A stretch of 64,000 nucleotides of DNA, taken from JBGSQR01 sp964509295. Lineage in GTDB: Bacteria; Desulfobacterota; Desulfuromonadia; Geobacterales; Pseudopelobacteraceae. Below, piece after piece: positions 44,248-53,937 of this stretch; position 1 is the first letter of the stretch; every line of letters starts with the position of its first letter. The position numbers were made by a program, and so were the translations under genes. The notes beneath the pieces are model-generated. The model ran no database searches. It saw nothing but the letters and a program-made list of their open reading frames with translations, and was not told where the DNA came from. The DNA lies in contig CAZDWS010000002.1 in assembly GCA_964509295.1 (NCBI GenBank), forward strand, positions 62,001-126,000, read 5' to 3'.

Positions 44248-44276
44248 CCTTGAAAGGCTTTATTTGAGGTGAAAGA

Positions 44277-46025
44277 ATGGCAAAGAAAAACCTGGACGAA
44301 GTAAAACAACTGATTGATCTCGGCAAGGAGAAGGGGTTCCTGACCTTTGAAGAGGTGAATGATATATTGCCCCCTGACATCGCTACTGACCAAATTGATG
44401 ATGTCATGGGTATGTTCGGTGATATGGATATCGAGATCGTGGACTCATCCCAGAAAGTCAAGATTCCCAAGATGAAGATTGACATGGAAGAGGATGAGGA
44501 GGGGGAAGGCGAAGCCGAAGAGGTTGAGTTTGAACCAGGTTCCATAGGCCGTACAAGCGATCCGGTGCGTATGTATCTGCGTGAGATGGGTTCCGTATCT
44601 CTGCTGACACGTGAGGGAGAGGTTGAGATAGCCAAGCGGATTGAAGATGGTGAGCGTGATGTGGCCAGCGTTATTCTGAATACACCGATTACCATTAAAG
44701 AAGTGCTGAATTTGGGGGATAAATTACGTAAATTCCAGCTCAGTGCGTCTGAAATCAGTAAGGAAGTTGAAGAAGAGGTTTTGGAGGAGGACGAAGAAGA
44801 TCTCCCCAAGATGCGGATTCTTGAAGTGATCGATGCCATTGCAGAAGGTGATCTTGAACTGGCAGGGCTTACTGAGGCACTAGAAAAAGCCGGACCTGCT
44901 GCCAAGAAAAAGGACCTGGAAAAGAGGTTCACTGAGCTTAAGGAACACCAGGCCTCGTTGCTGATTTCTCTGCGTCTGAAGGATCGTCATATTAACAAGA
45001 TTGCCGAACGCCTGAAGGAGCTTTCGTTCAAGGTTGACAGGCAGATGCGTGAAATGAGGGATCTTGAGGCGTTGATACCTCAGGACAAACTCAAGTTATT
45101 GGTTGAGAAGTACCAGAGAGAGGAAGCAAAGGCTTCCGCTGAATTGAAAAAACTCAAGTTGTCAGCTGAGGAGACGGAGAAAATTGACAAACGTCTTTCC
45201 TCTGCAGCTCATAAATTGATGAAAGTTGAACAGGAGTCCGGTTTTAAAGCCAGTGAACTTTCAACTGCCCTCCATGCTATTGAAGAGGGTGAGTGCAAAG
45301 CCCGTATCGCCAAGTCAGAGTTGATTGAAGCCAACCTGAGACTGGTTGTTTCCATTGCTAAAAAATACACAAACCGTGGCCTGCAGTTCCTTGACCTGAT
45401 CCAGGAAGGCAACATCGGTCTGATGAAGGCTGTTGATAAATTCGAGTATCAGCGTGGTTACAAGTTTTCCACTTACGCCACCTGGTGGATCCGTCAGGCA
45501 ATTACACGTGCAATTGCCGATCAGGCCCGTACGATTCGAATTCCTGTACATATGATCGAGACCATCAACAAGCTGATCCGTACAAGTAGACAGCTGGTGC
45601 AGGAAAATGGTCGGGAGCCGTCACCTGAGGAGATTGCCGAGCGTATGCAGTTGCCGCTGGACAAAGTCCGTAAGGTTCTCAAGATAGCTAAAGAACCGAT
45701 CTCACTTGAAACACCGATTGGTGAAGAGGAAGATTCCCATCTTGGTGATTTTATTGAAGATAAGGCTGTGGTTTCGCCGATTGAGGCTGTAATTAAAGCC
45801 AATCTTTCCGAGCAGACCGCCCGTGTCCTCTCAACCTTGACCCCGAGAGAGGAAAAGGTTCTGCGCATGCGTTTCGGCATCGGTGAAAAAAGCGATCATA
45901 CTCTGGAAGAGGTTGGTCAGGACTTTGCTGTTACCCGTGAGCGTATACGTCAGATTGAGGCCAAAGCATTACGTAAGTTGAGACACCCGAGCCGCAGCAA
46001 AAAGCTGAAGAGCTTTGTGGAATAA
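44277..46025 (+). CDS. rpoD: RNA polymerase primary sigma factor (sigma-70)
   Basis: This 582-residue factor has region 1.1 at its start (KKNLDEVKQLIDLGKEKGFLTFEEVN), an acidic linker, region 1.2 (DPVRMYLREMGSVSLLTREGEVEIAKRIE), a non-conserved insert, region 2 (KFSTYATWWIRQAITRAIADQ) and region 4.2 (TLEEVGQDFAVTRERIRQIEAKALRKLR). It is the housekeeping sigma factor and lies 29 bases after dnaG. Confidence 0.98.
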   Translation: MAKKNLDEVKQLIDLGKEKGFLTFEEVNDILPPDIATDQIDDVMGMFGDMDIEIVDSSQKVKIPKMKIDMEEDEEGEGEAEEVEFEPGSIGRTSDPVRMYLREMGSVSLLTREGEVEIAKRIEDGERDVASVILNTPITIKEVLNLGDKLRKFQLSASEISKEVEEEVLEEDEEDLPKMRILEVIDAIAEGDLELAGLTEALEKAGPAAKKKDLEKRFTELKEHQASLLISLRLKDRHINKIAERLKELSFKVDRQMREMRDLEALIPQDKLKLLVEKYQREEAKASAELKKLKLSAEETEKIDKRLSSAAHKLMKVEQESGFKASELSTALHAIEEGECKARIAKSELIEANLRLVVSIAKKYTNRGLQFLDLIQEGNIGLMKAVDKFEYQRGYKFSTYATWWIRQAITRAIADQARTIRIPVHMIETINKLIRTSRQLVQENGREPSPEEIAERMQLPLDKVRKVLKIAKEPISLETPIGEEEDSHLGDFIEDKAVVSPIEAVIKANLSEQTARVLSTLTPREEKVLRMRFGIGEKSDHTLEEVGQDFAVTRERIRQIEAKALRKLRHPSRSKKLKSFVE

Positions 46026-46028
46026 AGA

Positions 46029-47192
46029 TTGAATCTGTTGTGTTTGATATTAAGGCCGATTCTGATCAGTACTATTTGTGTACTGTTTGGAACCGGCCTT
46101 TTGTTTGCCGCTGAACTTGATGACTCAACTCTGTTTGTTGAGGCATTTAATGCGGGTAAGCAAAAAGACTATCTGCTTGCTATAGAAAAGCTGGACCAGC
46201 TACACCGGCTGTTTCCGGATACTCCATTACGCGACGTTTCGTTGCTGATGCTGGCCAGAGCGGCGATCCGATCAGGGGATAACGCGCTTGCTGCCAAGGC
46301 CGCTAACCGGTTTATTGCAGAATTCAGTGATAGTTCTCTTTTTGACAGTCTGAAAGATGAGTTGATCGTTCTTGGTAGACGTCAGAAAAATGGCGAAGAA
46401 CTGGCTCCGACCAAGTCTCTTCAATTAGCTGCCAAAAAGGTCCGTAATGAACAGTTGGCAAATGAGCGACAAAGTATCAAGTTAACGATTAATTTGCCGG
46501 AGTCTCCCGGCAGTTTTGACGTTGACGGGCGTGGGAAACTGTTTTTTGAACTGATTAATGGAGGTAACAGCCGGGAAGAATTTCAGCTTAAAACAATTGC
46601 TGCACCCGAGTATGCTGTCAGGTTTAGTCCTGTGGATGATGACAGGGTGATTCTTGATCGTGTTTTGATATCTGCCGGTAAGACATTTAAAGGAGTGATT
46701 TCGTTCCATGTCCCCCATGACCGGATAGATGGCTATAAAATGATCTTCCCGATCAAGGCTGTCTCTGGACGATTCTCTGATGTAAGTTTCTCCAGGGATC
46801 TAATTATCAACTCTTCTGCACCTTTGATAAGAGTGGTTGTGAAACCTAACAAAGCAAAGGTTTATTCCGGCGAGCCATTTCAGTACAGAATTACTCTGAT
46901 AAATGCCGGTTCCATGGCGGCTGGAAATCTGTCCATGCGAATCTTATTACCAGAGCAGTTGGAGTTTGTGGGATCAAAAAAAGAAGGGTATGAATTGGAA
47001 TCGGATCGTTCGGCTGTTTACAGGTTTGAAACAGTAGTGTCCGGTGGGCTGAAAGAGGTGACCCTGCATGTGAAGGCAAAGGAAAATATTAAAGATAAAG
47101 CGGATTTGCGTTGCCAGGTGGAAGTCAATAATGAACTGCTCAAGCATAAGAGTTACTTTGGTTCAATTCCGGTTTCAGTTGTAATGCACTGA
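46029..47192 (+). CDS. Secreted TPR-like protein with C-terminal Ig-like domain
   Basis: This 387-residue protein starts with a signal peptide (hydrophobic about residues 3-26, cleavage after LLFAA-E likely). The N-terminal half (about 30-115) has TPR-like helices (NAGKQKDYLLAIEKLDQLHRLFPDTPLRDVSLLMLARAAI). The rest is beta-rich, and about residues 285-375 resemble a DUF11-type domain of surface proteins (INAGSMAAGNLSMRILLPEQLEFV). No in-frame ATG precedes the signal peptide; TTG at 46029, three bases after the rpoD stop, is the likely start. Function unknown. Confidence 0.78.
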   Translation: MNLLCLILRPILISTICVLFGTGLLFAAELDDSTLFVEAFNAGKQKDYLLAIEKLDQLHRLFPDTPLRDVSLLMLARAAIRSGDNALAAKAANRFIAEFSDSSLFDSLKDELIVLGRRQKNGEELAPTKSLQLAAKKVRNEQLANERQSIKLTINLPESPGSFDVDGRGKLFFELINGGNSREEFQLKTIAAPEYAVRFSPVDDDRVILDRVLISAGKTFKGVISFHVPHDRIDGYKMIFPIKAVSGRFSDVSFSRDLIINSSAPLIRVVVKPNKAKVYSGEPFQYRITLINAGSMAAGNLSMRILLPEQLEFVGSKKEGYELESDRSAVYRFETVVSGGLKEVTLHVKAKENIKDKADLRCQVEVNNELLKHKSYFGSIPVSVVMH

Positions 47193-47230
47193 GTTTATTG
47201 ATCCTCGCGTTTTTTTTTACCATGATATTT

Positions 47231-50071
47231 TCAGCTCTGGTTCGGAGTGTCCTGATGCTTTTCTACATAAAACTTAAATTCCTGAAATGATTGTTTCAAC
47301 TGTTGATATGATTCTTCCAGACCGTTTAAATCACCAGATTTCGCAGCGTTCTCCATTGATTCAGCTATTTTCATCATCACATGTGCACCAATATTGGCTG
47401 AAGCTCCTTTAATCGTGTGAGCTTCCAGGCGTATGTCAGCACAGTTTTGCCTTGATATTGCATCTTTGAGTGAAGCCATATGTTCTGTAGTACTATTGAT
47501 ACAAATTACCAGTAGTTTGGCCAAATAGGTTTGATTACCCTCCAGTCGTTCCATAAGACCTTCCAGGTCAAAAATCATTTCTGTTTTTACTGTTTCAGTC
47601 TCATTGTCTTGTTGCACTTTTACGATACTCTGGGTAAGAGCTTCCACCTCTTTATGAGGTAACCAGCGGCGTAAAATTGCGCCTAGCTGTTTGAAGTTGA
47701 AAGGCTTGCTCAGGTAGTCATCCATGCCTGACATCAGGCACTTTTTGTGGTCTCCGGAAATGGCATTGGCGGTCAGGGCTATTATGGGAATGTGGTATCC
47801 TGATTTTTCAACCGCTTCACGAATCCTGATCTTGTCTGTAGCGGAGTACCCGTCCATCTCGGGCATCTGGCAATCCATGAAAATAAGGTCATAGGAATTA
47901 TTTGCAGACATTTCCACAGCTCTGAGGCCATTTTCGGCAATAGCTACCCTGCAGCCCATAGTTTTAAGCATGAACAGAGCGACTTCCTGATTAACCTGAT
48001 TGTCTTCAGCTACAAGAATATCAGCCTCAAACTGCTGCATATTTGAGGTGGACTGCAGGTTTTGAGTTGGTATATCACCGGACCCGTTTGACAGCATGAT
48101 TGAATGAAGGCATTCATATAAAGTTGACTGGCTGACCGGCTTGTTTAGACAGGCCGCAATTCCTGCCTCGTGGGCGGTTTCCATGTCAATATGCCTGTTC
48201 AACGGTGTCAGCAGAATCAGGTGGGTTGATTGTGTAATCTGGTTTGATTTTAAGGTTTTAGCAAATTCGATACCGGTTATTCCGTTAAGCTGCAAGTCAA
48301 TAAGTGCAATTACGAAAGGGTCTGTTTCTGCGTCAGTGTGCAGTACTTCAAGTGCTTGAGCGGAATCGTTTGTAGCTTCTACTCGCATCTCAAACGAATT
48401 TAAATGGTGCTGCAAAATTTGCAGGTTTGTATTGCTTGTGTCAACTATCAAGACCTTAACATTGTCAAGTACCTCCAACTCTGCGTGCTTTGGTTGTTCA
48501 TGCAGGTACTTTTTGATGAAGCAGGCGGTAAACCAGAATGTGGAGCCATTTTCCGGTATGCTTTCAACACCTATTTCTCCACCCATCAGATTTACAAGTT
48601 GTTTTGAAATGGAAAGGCCGAGGCCGGTACCGCCGTATTTTCTTGTTGTAGAAAGGTCTGCCTGTGAAAAACTGTCAAAAATATGCGTTTTGTTCTCCGG
48701 CAATATTCCAATACCGGTATCTTGAATCTCAAATCGCAGCAGGGCATCGTCGTTGTTATTTTCAACAACTGTAACTCTTAAGACAACCTCTCCGCTGGTA
48801 GTGAATTTAATAGCATTGCCAATCAGGTTGGTTACAACCTGGCTCAAACGAACCGGGTCACCTTTGACAAAAACAGGTACATCATTTTCAATCAGGAAAG
48901 CCAGTTCCAGTCCTTTGAATTGAGCCCTTTCAACAAACATTTCAATCGTTTCGCAGATGTTTTTATGAAGGTCAAATGGCACTTTCTCAAGTGTCATCTT
49001 TCCAGCCTCAATTTTGGAAAAATCAAGGATGTCATTGATTACATGCAATAACAGTTCACAGGAATGAAGTACCGATTCGGCATATTTGCCCTGGTCGCCT
49101 GATAGTCCGGTATTGATGAGCAGTTGAGTCATACCCAGTACGCCATTCATCGGGGTACGGATTTCATGGCTCATATTGGCAAGAAACATTGACTTGGCCA
49201 GATTGGCACTTTCAGCCGCTTTTTTGGCCGATTGAAGTTCAAGAACAGTTAATTCCAGATCTGCAGTCCGTTGTGCTACCAGATATTCGAGATGGTCCCG
49301 ATGTTGTTCAAGCATCTGGTCCCGCGATTTGATCTGACCCAGCATTTCGTTGAAGCCGTCAATCAGCGTTCCCAGTTCGTCATCACTCTCCTTGTTGGCA
49401 CGAATGGAGTAGTTTCGATCGTCGGAGACCGTTTTCATGACATCTGCCAGGTGGAGGATCGGCTCGGAAATATAGCGCTGCAGACGGGAAGAGATCAAGA
49501 AGGCGAGGACCAGAGCGCCCATGGAGATCACCGCTACAAAAACCAGAAACCAGAGCAGGCGCCAGAATAGCTCTATGCTGTCCGACAGAACCACGACAGT
49601 TCCGACCTCCTGGTTGTCCAGGATAATCGGTCTACTGCCTTTTATGTAGCGGTTGAAAGTCCAGAAAGAACTATTGTCGGCTAGTAGTGCCTCAAGGTCT
49701 GTTGTATTAATAATTACACCGGCAGGCGGGTCAATGACCGGTTGATTGCTTTCAGATCCGTTTGAAATATATTTTGCCAGCAGCGTCCCGTCTGTTTTTA
49801 TAATATAGGCGGCGAGAATATTTGGTTTTGCCTTCAGGCCAGCCAGCGTTTCAGTAGCATCATACTGTTCGTTGAATACAACGGCAGCGGACGTATTGCG
49901 GCCCAGAATATCGGCAATGGCAACCAGTTCCTCCCTGGCGTTTCTGTGATAAACAATCGCTTCGTTGACAATAAAAGCCAATGCTGTCACAGCCATCACC
50001 AGGCCGCTTGTAGCAAGGCTTATGGTGATGAGCTTATGTCTGACCGACAGTTTTTTGAAAAAATGTAACAT
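47231..50071 (-). CDS. BarA-type hybrid kinase (HAMP-HK-REC-REC-Hpt)
   Basis: This 946-residue protein has membrane helix 1 (about 15-33), a periplasmic domain of about 135 residues, helix 2 (about 172-193), HAMP, HisKA (NMSHEIRTPMNG), an ATPase domain (NLIGNAIKFT, DTGIGI, GTGLGLSI), two receivers and a C-terminal Hpt domain (HTIKGASANIG). Receiver 1 keeps its Asp (ALIDLQLNG) and Lys but has VDT where VDD is usual; receiver 2 is complete (AEDN, MDCQMPEMDG, LSKPF). It follows the YfiR-like gene by 15 bases in a three-gene operon headed by a TonB receptor. The cytoplasmic target is not fused. Confidence 0.95.
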   Translation of the reverse strand: MLHFFKKLSVRHKLITISLATSGLVMAVTALAFIVNEAIVYHRNAREELVAIADILGRNTSAAVVFNEQYDATETLAGLKAKPNILAAYIIKTDGTLLAKYISNGSESNQPVIDPPAGVIINTTDLEALLADNSSFWTFNRYIKGSRPIILDNQEVGTVVVLSDSIELFWRLLWFLVFVAVISMGALVLAFLISSRLQRYISEPILHLADVMKTVSDDRNYSIRANKESDDELGTLIDGFNEMLGQIKSRDQMLEQHRDHLEYLVAQRTADLELTVLELQSAKKAAESANLAKSMFLANMSHEIRTPMNGVLGMTQLLINTGLSGDQGKYAESVLHSCELLLHVINDILDFSKIEAGKMTLEKVPFDLHKNICETIEMFVERAQFKGLELAFLIENDVPVFVKGDPVRLSQVVTNLIGNAIKFTTSGEVVLRVTVVENNNDDALLRFEIQDTGIGILPENKTHIFDSFSQADLSTTRKYGGTGLGLSISKQLVNLMGGEIGVESIPENGSTFWFTACFIKKYLHEQPKHAELEVLDNVKVLIVDTSNTNLQILQHHLNSFEMRVEATNDSAQALEVLHTDAETDPFVIALIDLQLNGITGIEFAKTLKSNQITQSTHLILLTPLNRHIDMETAHEAGIAACLNKPVSQSTLYECLHSIMLSNGSGDIPTQNLQSTSNMQQFEADILVAEDNQVNQEVALFMLKTMGCRVAIAENGLRAVEMSANNSYDLIFMDCQMPEMDGYSATDKIRIREAVEKSGYHIPIIALTANAISGDHKKCLMSGMDDYLSKPFNFKQLGAILRRWLPHKEVEALTQSIVKVQQDNETETVKTEMIFDLEGLMERLEGNQTYLAKLLVICINSTTEHMASLKDAISRQNCADIRLEAHTIKGASANIGAHVMMKIAESMENAAKSGDLNGLEESYQQLKQSFQEFKFYVEKHQDTPNQS

Positions 50072-50086
50072 CTGTTTGCCTTTATT

Positions 50087-50704
50087 CTATTCAACTACTA
50101 TTTTCGCCAGTTTTAATAACTGGGAACTGATCCTTAAACGAGCCCGCAAAGCGGCGTTATTGTTAATTTCAAATTGGACCTTATTATTGACAGTCGTAAG
50201 ATTAATTATTCCGCCGGCCTGTGGAAAACCCGCATGATCAGCTATTGTAAGAATCGGCTGGTTCTGCAACTGTTTAATTATGCGCGATAGCTGTGTTCTT
50301 TCAGAGCTGCTTATGAAAAGGACTTCACAACTCCGAATATCTTCTATTCTCTGCAACCGCCTTATTTTAATAAGTCTGCCTTTAACGGTTTTACTGCCAA
50401 GCACATCAAGATTACCGCCAAAAGGATCATGGCCAAAAACTGCGATACAAAGAGGATTGCTGACCATTGATTTATCCTGTTCAGGCCAGTCGACAAACTT
50501 GATTATGGAGTATATTAATGCCGCCTTGACTGAATATTCATTCGGAATTGACGGTTCAGCCTGTATCTCTGATGGGTACACCAAAAGTAAAGTTAACATG
50601 AAAATAACAAGAACCAATGGTTTATTTAGGCCAGAGTGGTCTTTCGTAGATAGGTGCCTGGATTGGGCACATGTATGAGGTTGGAATATTGCTAAAGACG
50701 ACAT
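50087..50704 (-). CDS. YfiR-like (DUF4154) periplasmic protein
   Basis: This 205-residue protein has an N-terminal hydrophobic segment (about 29-50, PLVLVIFMLTLLLVYPSEIQA) that acts as signal peptide or anchor. The following domain matches DUF4154: EYSVKAALIYSIIKFVDWP, LCIAVFGHDPFG, SCEVLFIS, ILTIADHAGFPQAGGIINL and a C-terminal INNNAALRARLRISSQLLKLAKIV. YfiR in Pseudomonas is a periplasmic repressor of a membrane diguanylate cyclase. Here the partner is probably the adjoining hybrid kinase. AGAGGA precedes the ATG; only nine bases separate it from the receptor gene. Confidence 0.9.
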   Translation of the reverse strand: MSSLAIFQPHTCAQSRHLSTKDHSGLNKPLVLVIFMLTLLLVYPSEIQAEPSIPNEYSVKAALIYSIIKFVDWPEQDKSMVSNPLCIAVFGHDPFGGNLDVLGSKTVKGRLIKIRRLQRIEDIRSCEVLFISSSERTQLSRIIKQLQNQPILTIADHAGFPQAGGIINLTTVNNKVQFEINNNAALRARLRISSQLLKLAKIVVE

Positions 50705-50713
50705 TATCTTCCT

Positions 50714-52753
50714 CTAGAAGAAATAGCTCAGTTTTACTCGGAAAACACGTCCGTCCTGTGTAATAAAGTCCTGCTGATGTTCTGTTGACCCGGGATCTCC
50801 ATAGCGTTTGTCAAAAAGATTATAAAGAGTTGCAGAAAGTTCCAAACCTGGGAACAGGCTTTTGCTGAATAGAGTCAAATTAGTAATGAAAAAAGCGCCT
50901 GAACTGATTCCTGACAGGCTTGTCCTTCTCCCGGTAAACTGCTCTTCAACGCCTAAAGATAATTTTTCATTGAAAAATGGGGCGCTGAGATTAAGTTTGC
51001 AGAGCTGTTGTGGTGAGTTGGAAAGGGTATTTCCCGTCTGTATATTTTTAGTGTTCTGATAGGTATAGTTCAGGCGGCCACGCAGCCCATTTGCCCATTT
51101 GTTTTCCAACTCCAGTGCCACCCCTCTGGATTCGACTCTTTCGGTGTTCTGAAATTGCAGTACAGGATTAGTATTATCACCAAGATTTAATTGCGTGATC
51201 AAATCGGATATCCGGTAATAAAAACCGGACAAAGAAGATCGAAAGGTGTTTCCCAGATACTGTTCGTAAATTAATTGGTAAGTTTGAATTTTTTCAGGTT
51301 TCAGATTTGTGTTGGCAATGGCACTTTGGCTGTCCTGATAATACAGTTCATAGGCATTTGGTGCGCGAAAAGCCTCTCCGTAAAGGAATTTAAGAGTACT
51401 GTTTTCCAGTGGCCTGTAGATTAAGCCTGACCTCCAGTTGGTACTGCCACCAAAGCTGTCATAATGATCATAACGCACGCCGATGGTAAGAATCAGATTT
51501 TTCAGAATTTGAATTTCGTCTTGAGCATATAGCGCCCAGATGTTGGAGCGGCGGCTGTCATTCAAATATGACGTGTAGGGGGTTTGATCGTAGTTGCGCT
51601 GTATCTGTTCAAAGTTGTTCCGGTATTCCGTGCCGACTGTAATTTTGTGAAGCTCGAATAATGTTCCGGTCGCCATAATCTCCGTACCCCACCAGGAACC
51701 GAGCCCAAAGTCCTTGTTGATGGTTTGCGGAGTATTGTCATAGAGATAATCACCGCGATAGTGGGATCGATCCAGGTAAATCCTGGCCATTACATCTGTC
51801 TGGTCTGAAAAAGTATGTGCATACTTCAGGTCCAGAAAGTCGCGTTCATCGTAGGTATAGCTGCTGGTGGTGTTGAATGCTGTCTCAAAGGCGGCGGTGG
51901 GAATCCTTTTTTCGCGGGCACCGTAAACTCCGGTCAGGGTGAAATCCTGATAGTCCAGTTTGGCAAAAAACTGGTGATTTTTGTCGCTGTCAGCATTTTC
52001 GGCAATGCCGTTGTTGATGGCGGCAAATTCCTTGTAGTAGAGGTTTTGACCTCGGCTGCTTAATAAAGATGCCGAAAGAAGTACTTTTAGTCCACTATTG
52101 AATTCATTGCCGTAACTGATACGGCTGTTATAAGTGTTAAAACTGCCAACGGCCCCGGAAACCTCAACCCCCTGCAGGTCCGACCCCTGACGAGTTATGA
52201 CATTGATAACACCGAAGAAGGCGTTTGTTCCATACAGGGATGAGCCGGGTCCGTGTATGACCTCGATACGCTCGATCAGGTCAACATCGATGGGGAATTC
52301 TGTGCCGATCTGCGCTGATTCGTATACATTATCGTTTGCCCGGTGACCATCCACAAGTAGCAAGATGCGGGTGTTCAGGTCGCCGGGTCGATTGAAGCCA
52401 CGCACACCGATATAGTTATAGTTGCGGTCATAGGTGATATAAAAACCGGGAACACTCCTCAGAGCATCGGCGAGGGTGCGGTAGCCGAACAGTTTTATGT
52501 CGCTTGCTGTAATGATGCTGACCGAGGCCGGTGCATCAGTCACTTTCTGATCATATTTGGAGGCGGTATATACGGTGGCGACCTCAACATTGAGGAGTTG
52601 TTCCACACTCAATTCTGTCAGGTCGGTTGATGCTGTTATGATTCTGATATCCTGGCTGGCGCAGGTAGCTGTAGCTGTTGCAATCAATAGTGCAGATGCT
52701 GACAGGAGGGCAAAAAGATATTTGGTTGAGCTGCTATTGAAAGTTCTCTTCAT
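50714..52753 (-). CDS. TonB-dependent outer-membrane receptor
   Basis: This 679-residue protein has a signal peptide, a TonB-box-like region (ELSVEQLLNVEVATVYTASK), a plug domain (about 45-165, DAPASVSIITASDIKLFGYRTLADALRSVPGFY) and a beta-barrel that ends in an aromatic residue (VKLSYFF). The substrate is unknown; the plug resembles vitamin B12/colicin I receptor relatives. ATG at 52753 has a purine-rich site (AGGAGG and AAAGGAT); an upstream start at 52789 is less likely. First gene of the receptor-YfiR-kinase operon. Confidence 0.93.
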   Translation of the reverse strand: MKRTFNSSSTKYLFALLSASALLIATATATCASQDIRIITASTDLTELSVEQLLNVEVATVYTASKYDQKVTDAPASVSIITASDIKLFGYRTLADALRSVPGFYITYDRNYNYIGVRGFNRPGDLNTRILLLVDGHRANDNVYESAQIGTEFPIDVDLIERIEVIHGPGSSLYGTNAFFGVINVITRQGSDLQGVEVSGAVGSFNTYNSRISYGNEFNSGLKVLLSASLLSSRGQNLYYKEFAAINNGIAENADSDKNHQFFAKLDYQDFTLTGVYGAREKRIPTAAFETAFNTTSSYTYDERDFLDLKYAHTFSDQTDVMARIYLDRSHYRGDYLYDNTPQTINKDFGLGSWWGTEIMATGTLFELHKITVGTEYRNNFEQIQRNYDQTPYTSYLNDSRRSNIWALYAQDEIQILKNLILTIGVRYDHYDSFGGSTNWRSGLIYRPLENSTLKFLYGEAFRAPNAYELYYQDSQSAIANTNLKPEKIQTYQLIYEQYLGNTFRSSLSGFYYRISDLITQLNLGDNTNPVLQFQNTERVESRGVALELENKWANGLRGRLNYTYQNTKNIQTGNTLSNSPQQLCKLNLSAPFFNEKLSLGVEEQFTGRRTSLSGISSGAFFITNLTLFSKSLFPGLELSATLYNLFDKRYGDPGSTEHQQDFITQDGRVFRVKLSYFF

Positions 52754-52929
52754 ATCCTTTGATCCTCCTGTTAAAGGGATACTGATCAAACTTTCTCAGT
52801 CTGTCCCAAATCCACTTGTCCTTTCCTGAAAATATGTTAAATCTATATCTGTTAACTGTTCTATTGGGATTAAATATTGTAAAGTAGTCAGTAATAATGG
52901 TGTCTTAAGTCTAGTATTGGGAGTTTACC

Positions 52930-53331
52930 ATGAAATGTTTGATTGTCGATGACGATATTTTTGGTAGGGAACTACTGAATTGTTTTTTCATGGATTACGC
53001 AACAACCATTGATAAAGCTGAAAACGGGGCTGAAGCGGTCAGACTTTTTGCTGATGCGTTAAAAGCCGGAGCCCCCTATAAGGTCGTCTGTCTGGATATC
53101 CTGATGCCGGTGATGAATGGCCAGGAAGCTTTGAAGATGATGCGTGCCATGGAAAAAGAGTATGGTATTAAAGAAGGTGCGGAATCGGTTATTATTATGA
53201 CAACGGCTTTGAATGCACTTGAAGATATTCAGGAAGCCATCTGGCAGGGTGATTGCAATAATTATCTGGTTAAGCCGATAGCAAAGGCGGATCTTGTTGC
53301 TCTGTTGAATAAATATAACCTGATAAAATAA
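52930..53331 (+). CDS. Single-domain CheY-like response regulator
   Basis: This 133-residue receiver has DDD at residues 7-9, phosphoacceptor Asp56 (LDILMP) and Lys115 (LVKPI). The GDCNNY segment before the Lys, RAMEKEYGI and the ending NKYNLIK match the regulator at 17487 (GECDDY, RAMESEAGI, KKHELIR). It is divergent from the TonB receptor operon and could receive phosphate from the Hpt domain of that operon's kinase, which is inference. Confidence 0.9.
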   Translation: MKCLIVDDDIFGRELLNCFFMDYATTIDKAENGAEAVRLFADALKAGAPYKVVCLDILMPVMNGQEALKMMRAMEKEYGIKEGAESVIIMTTALNALEDIQEAIWQGDCNNYLVKPIAKADLVALLNKYNLIK

Positions 53332-53352
53332 CTGCCGTAAGTTTCAAATTGC

Positions 53353-53937
53353 TCAGTCAAAAATTACTCCAATACCGGGCATTTTCTTGCTGTTTCCCCA
53401 TGGTTGCCACCAGCGAACAATTGCTGTCATAACTTTATCATTATCGATAAAACGGAGCCATACCCTGGCTCCAACCGTCCATTCACCCGTGCTGTAAATA
53501 AAACAGCCCCCATCAGCTATATTCAGTGTTACAGTCTTTTCCGGATTAATAAATTCACTTTCTTCCGAGAGCAGAAATGGGATATGGCGGATTCTGCGCT
53601 CACTTTTACGAATAATTCTGGGTTTAAAAGAATTACAGTTCTGAATGAACTGCTCCAGTGTAACCCCTCCCCCAAGAACCAATACCTCACTACCAACAAT
53701 TTTAATTTTTACATGAGGATAGAGCTGAATAAGATCGTTTGTGGTTTCTTTTTCAACACTACTTGATTTGGTAGACGTAATCAAATCAATCAATATGCCA
53801 CTGACCGGGATCGTTTTAAGAACTTCCGGAAGCTCTGAGAGTTTTGACAGCAGAGTCGCATCGTGCCCGGTTGACTGTATGGCGGCAAGGGTCGCTTTTT
53901 GTTTTTCTTCGCTATTGGCAATTACCAGGAACATCAT
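53353..53937 (-). CDS. PilZ domain protein
   Basis: This 194-residue protein ends in a PilZ domain (residues about 105-194): an RxxxR-type motif (RKSERRIRH), a variant of the [DN]xSxxG motif (NIADGGC) and VRWWQPWGNSKKMPGIGVIF. PilZ domains bind c-di-GMP; the Ala in place of Ser may weaken but need not abolish binding. The N-terminal 100 residues have a Rossmann-like pattern. I chose ATG at 53937 with AAGGAAGAG six bases upstream, against a TTG at 53976. Confidence 0.85.
   Translation of the reverse strand: MMFLVIANSEEKQKATLAAIQSTGHDATLLSKLSELPEVLKTIPVSGILIDLITSTKSSSVEKETTNDLIQLYPHVKIKIVGSEVLVLGGGVTLEQFIQNCNSFKPRIIRKSERRIRHIPFLLSEESEFINPEKTVTLNIADGGCFIYSTGEWTVGARVWLRFIDNDKVMTAIVRWWQPWGNSKKMPGIGVIFD

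Noticed and set aside
44132..44932. A 266-codon minus-strand open frame across the dnaG-rpoD junction
   Set aside because: It is antisense to clear dnaG and rpoD coding sequence, is low-complexity Ser-rich and has no family features.
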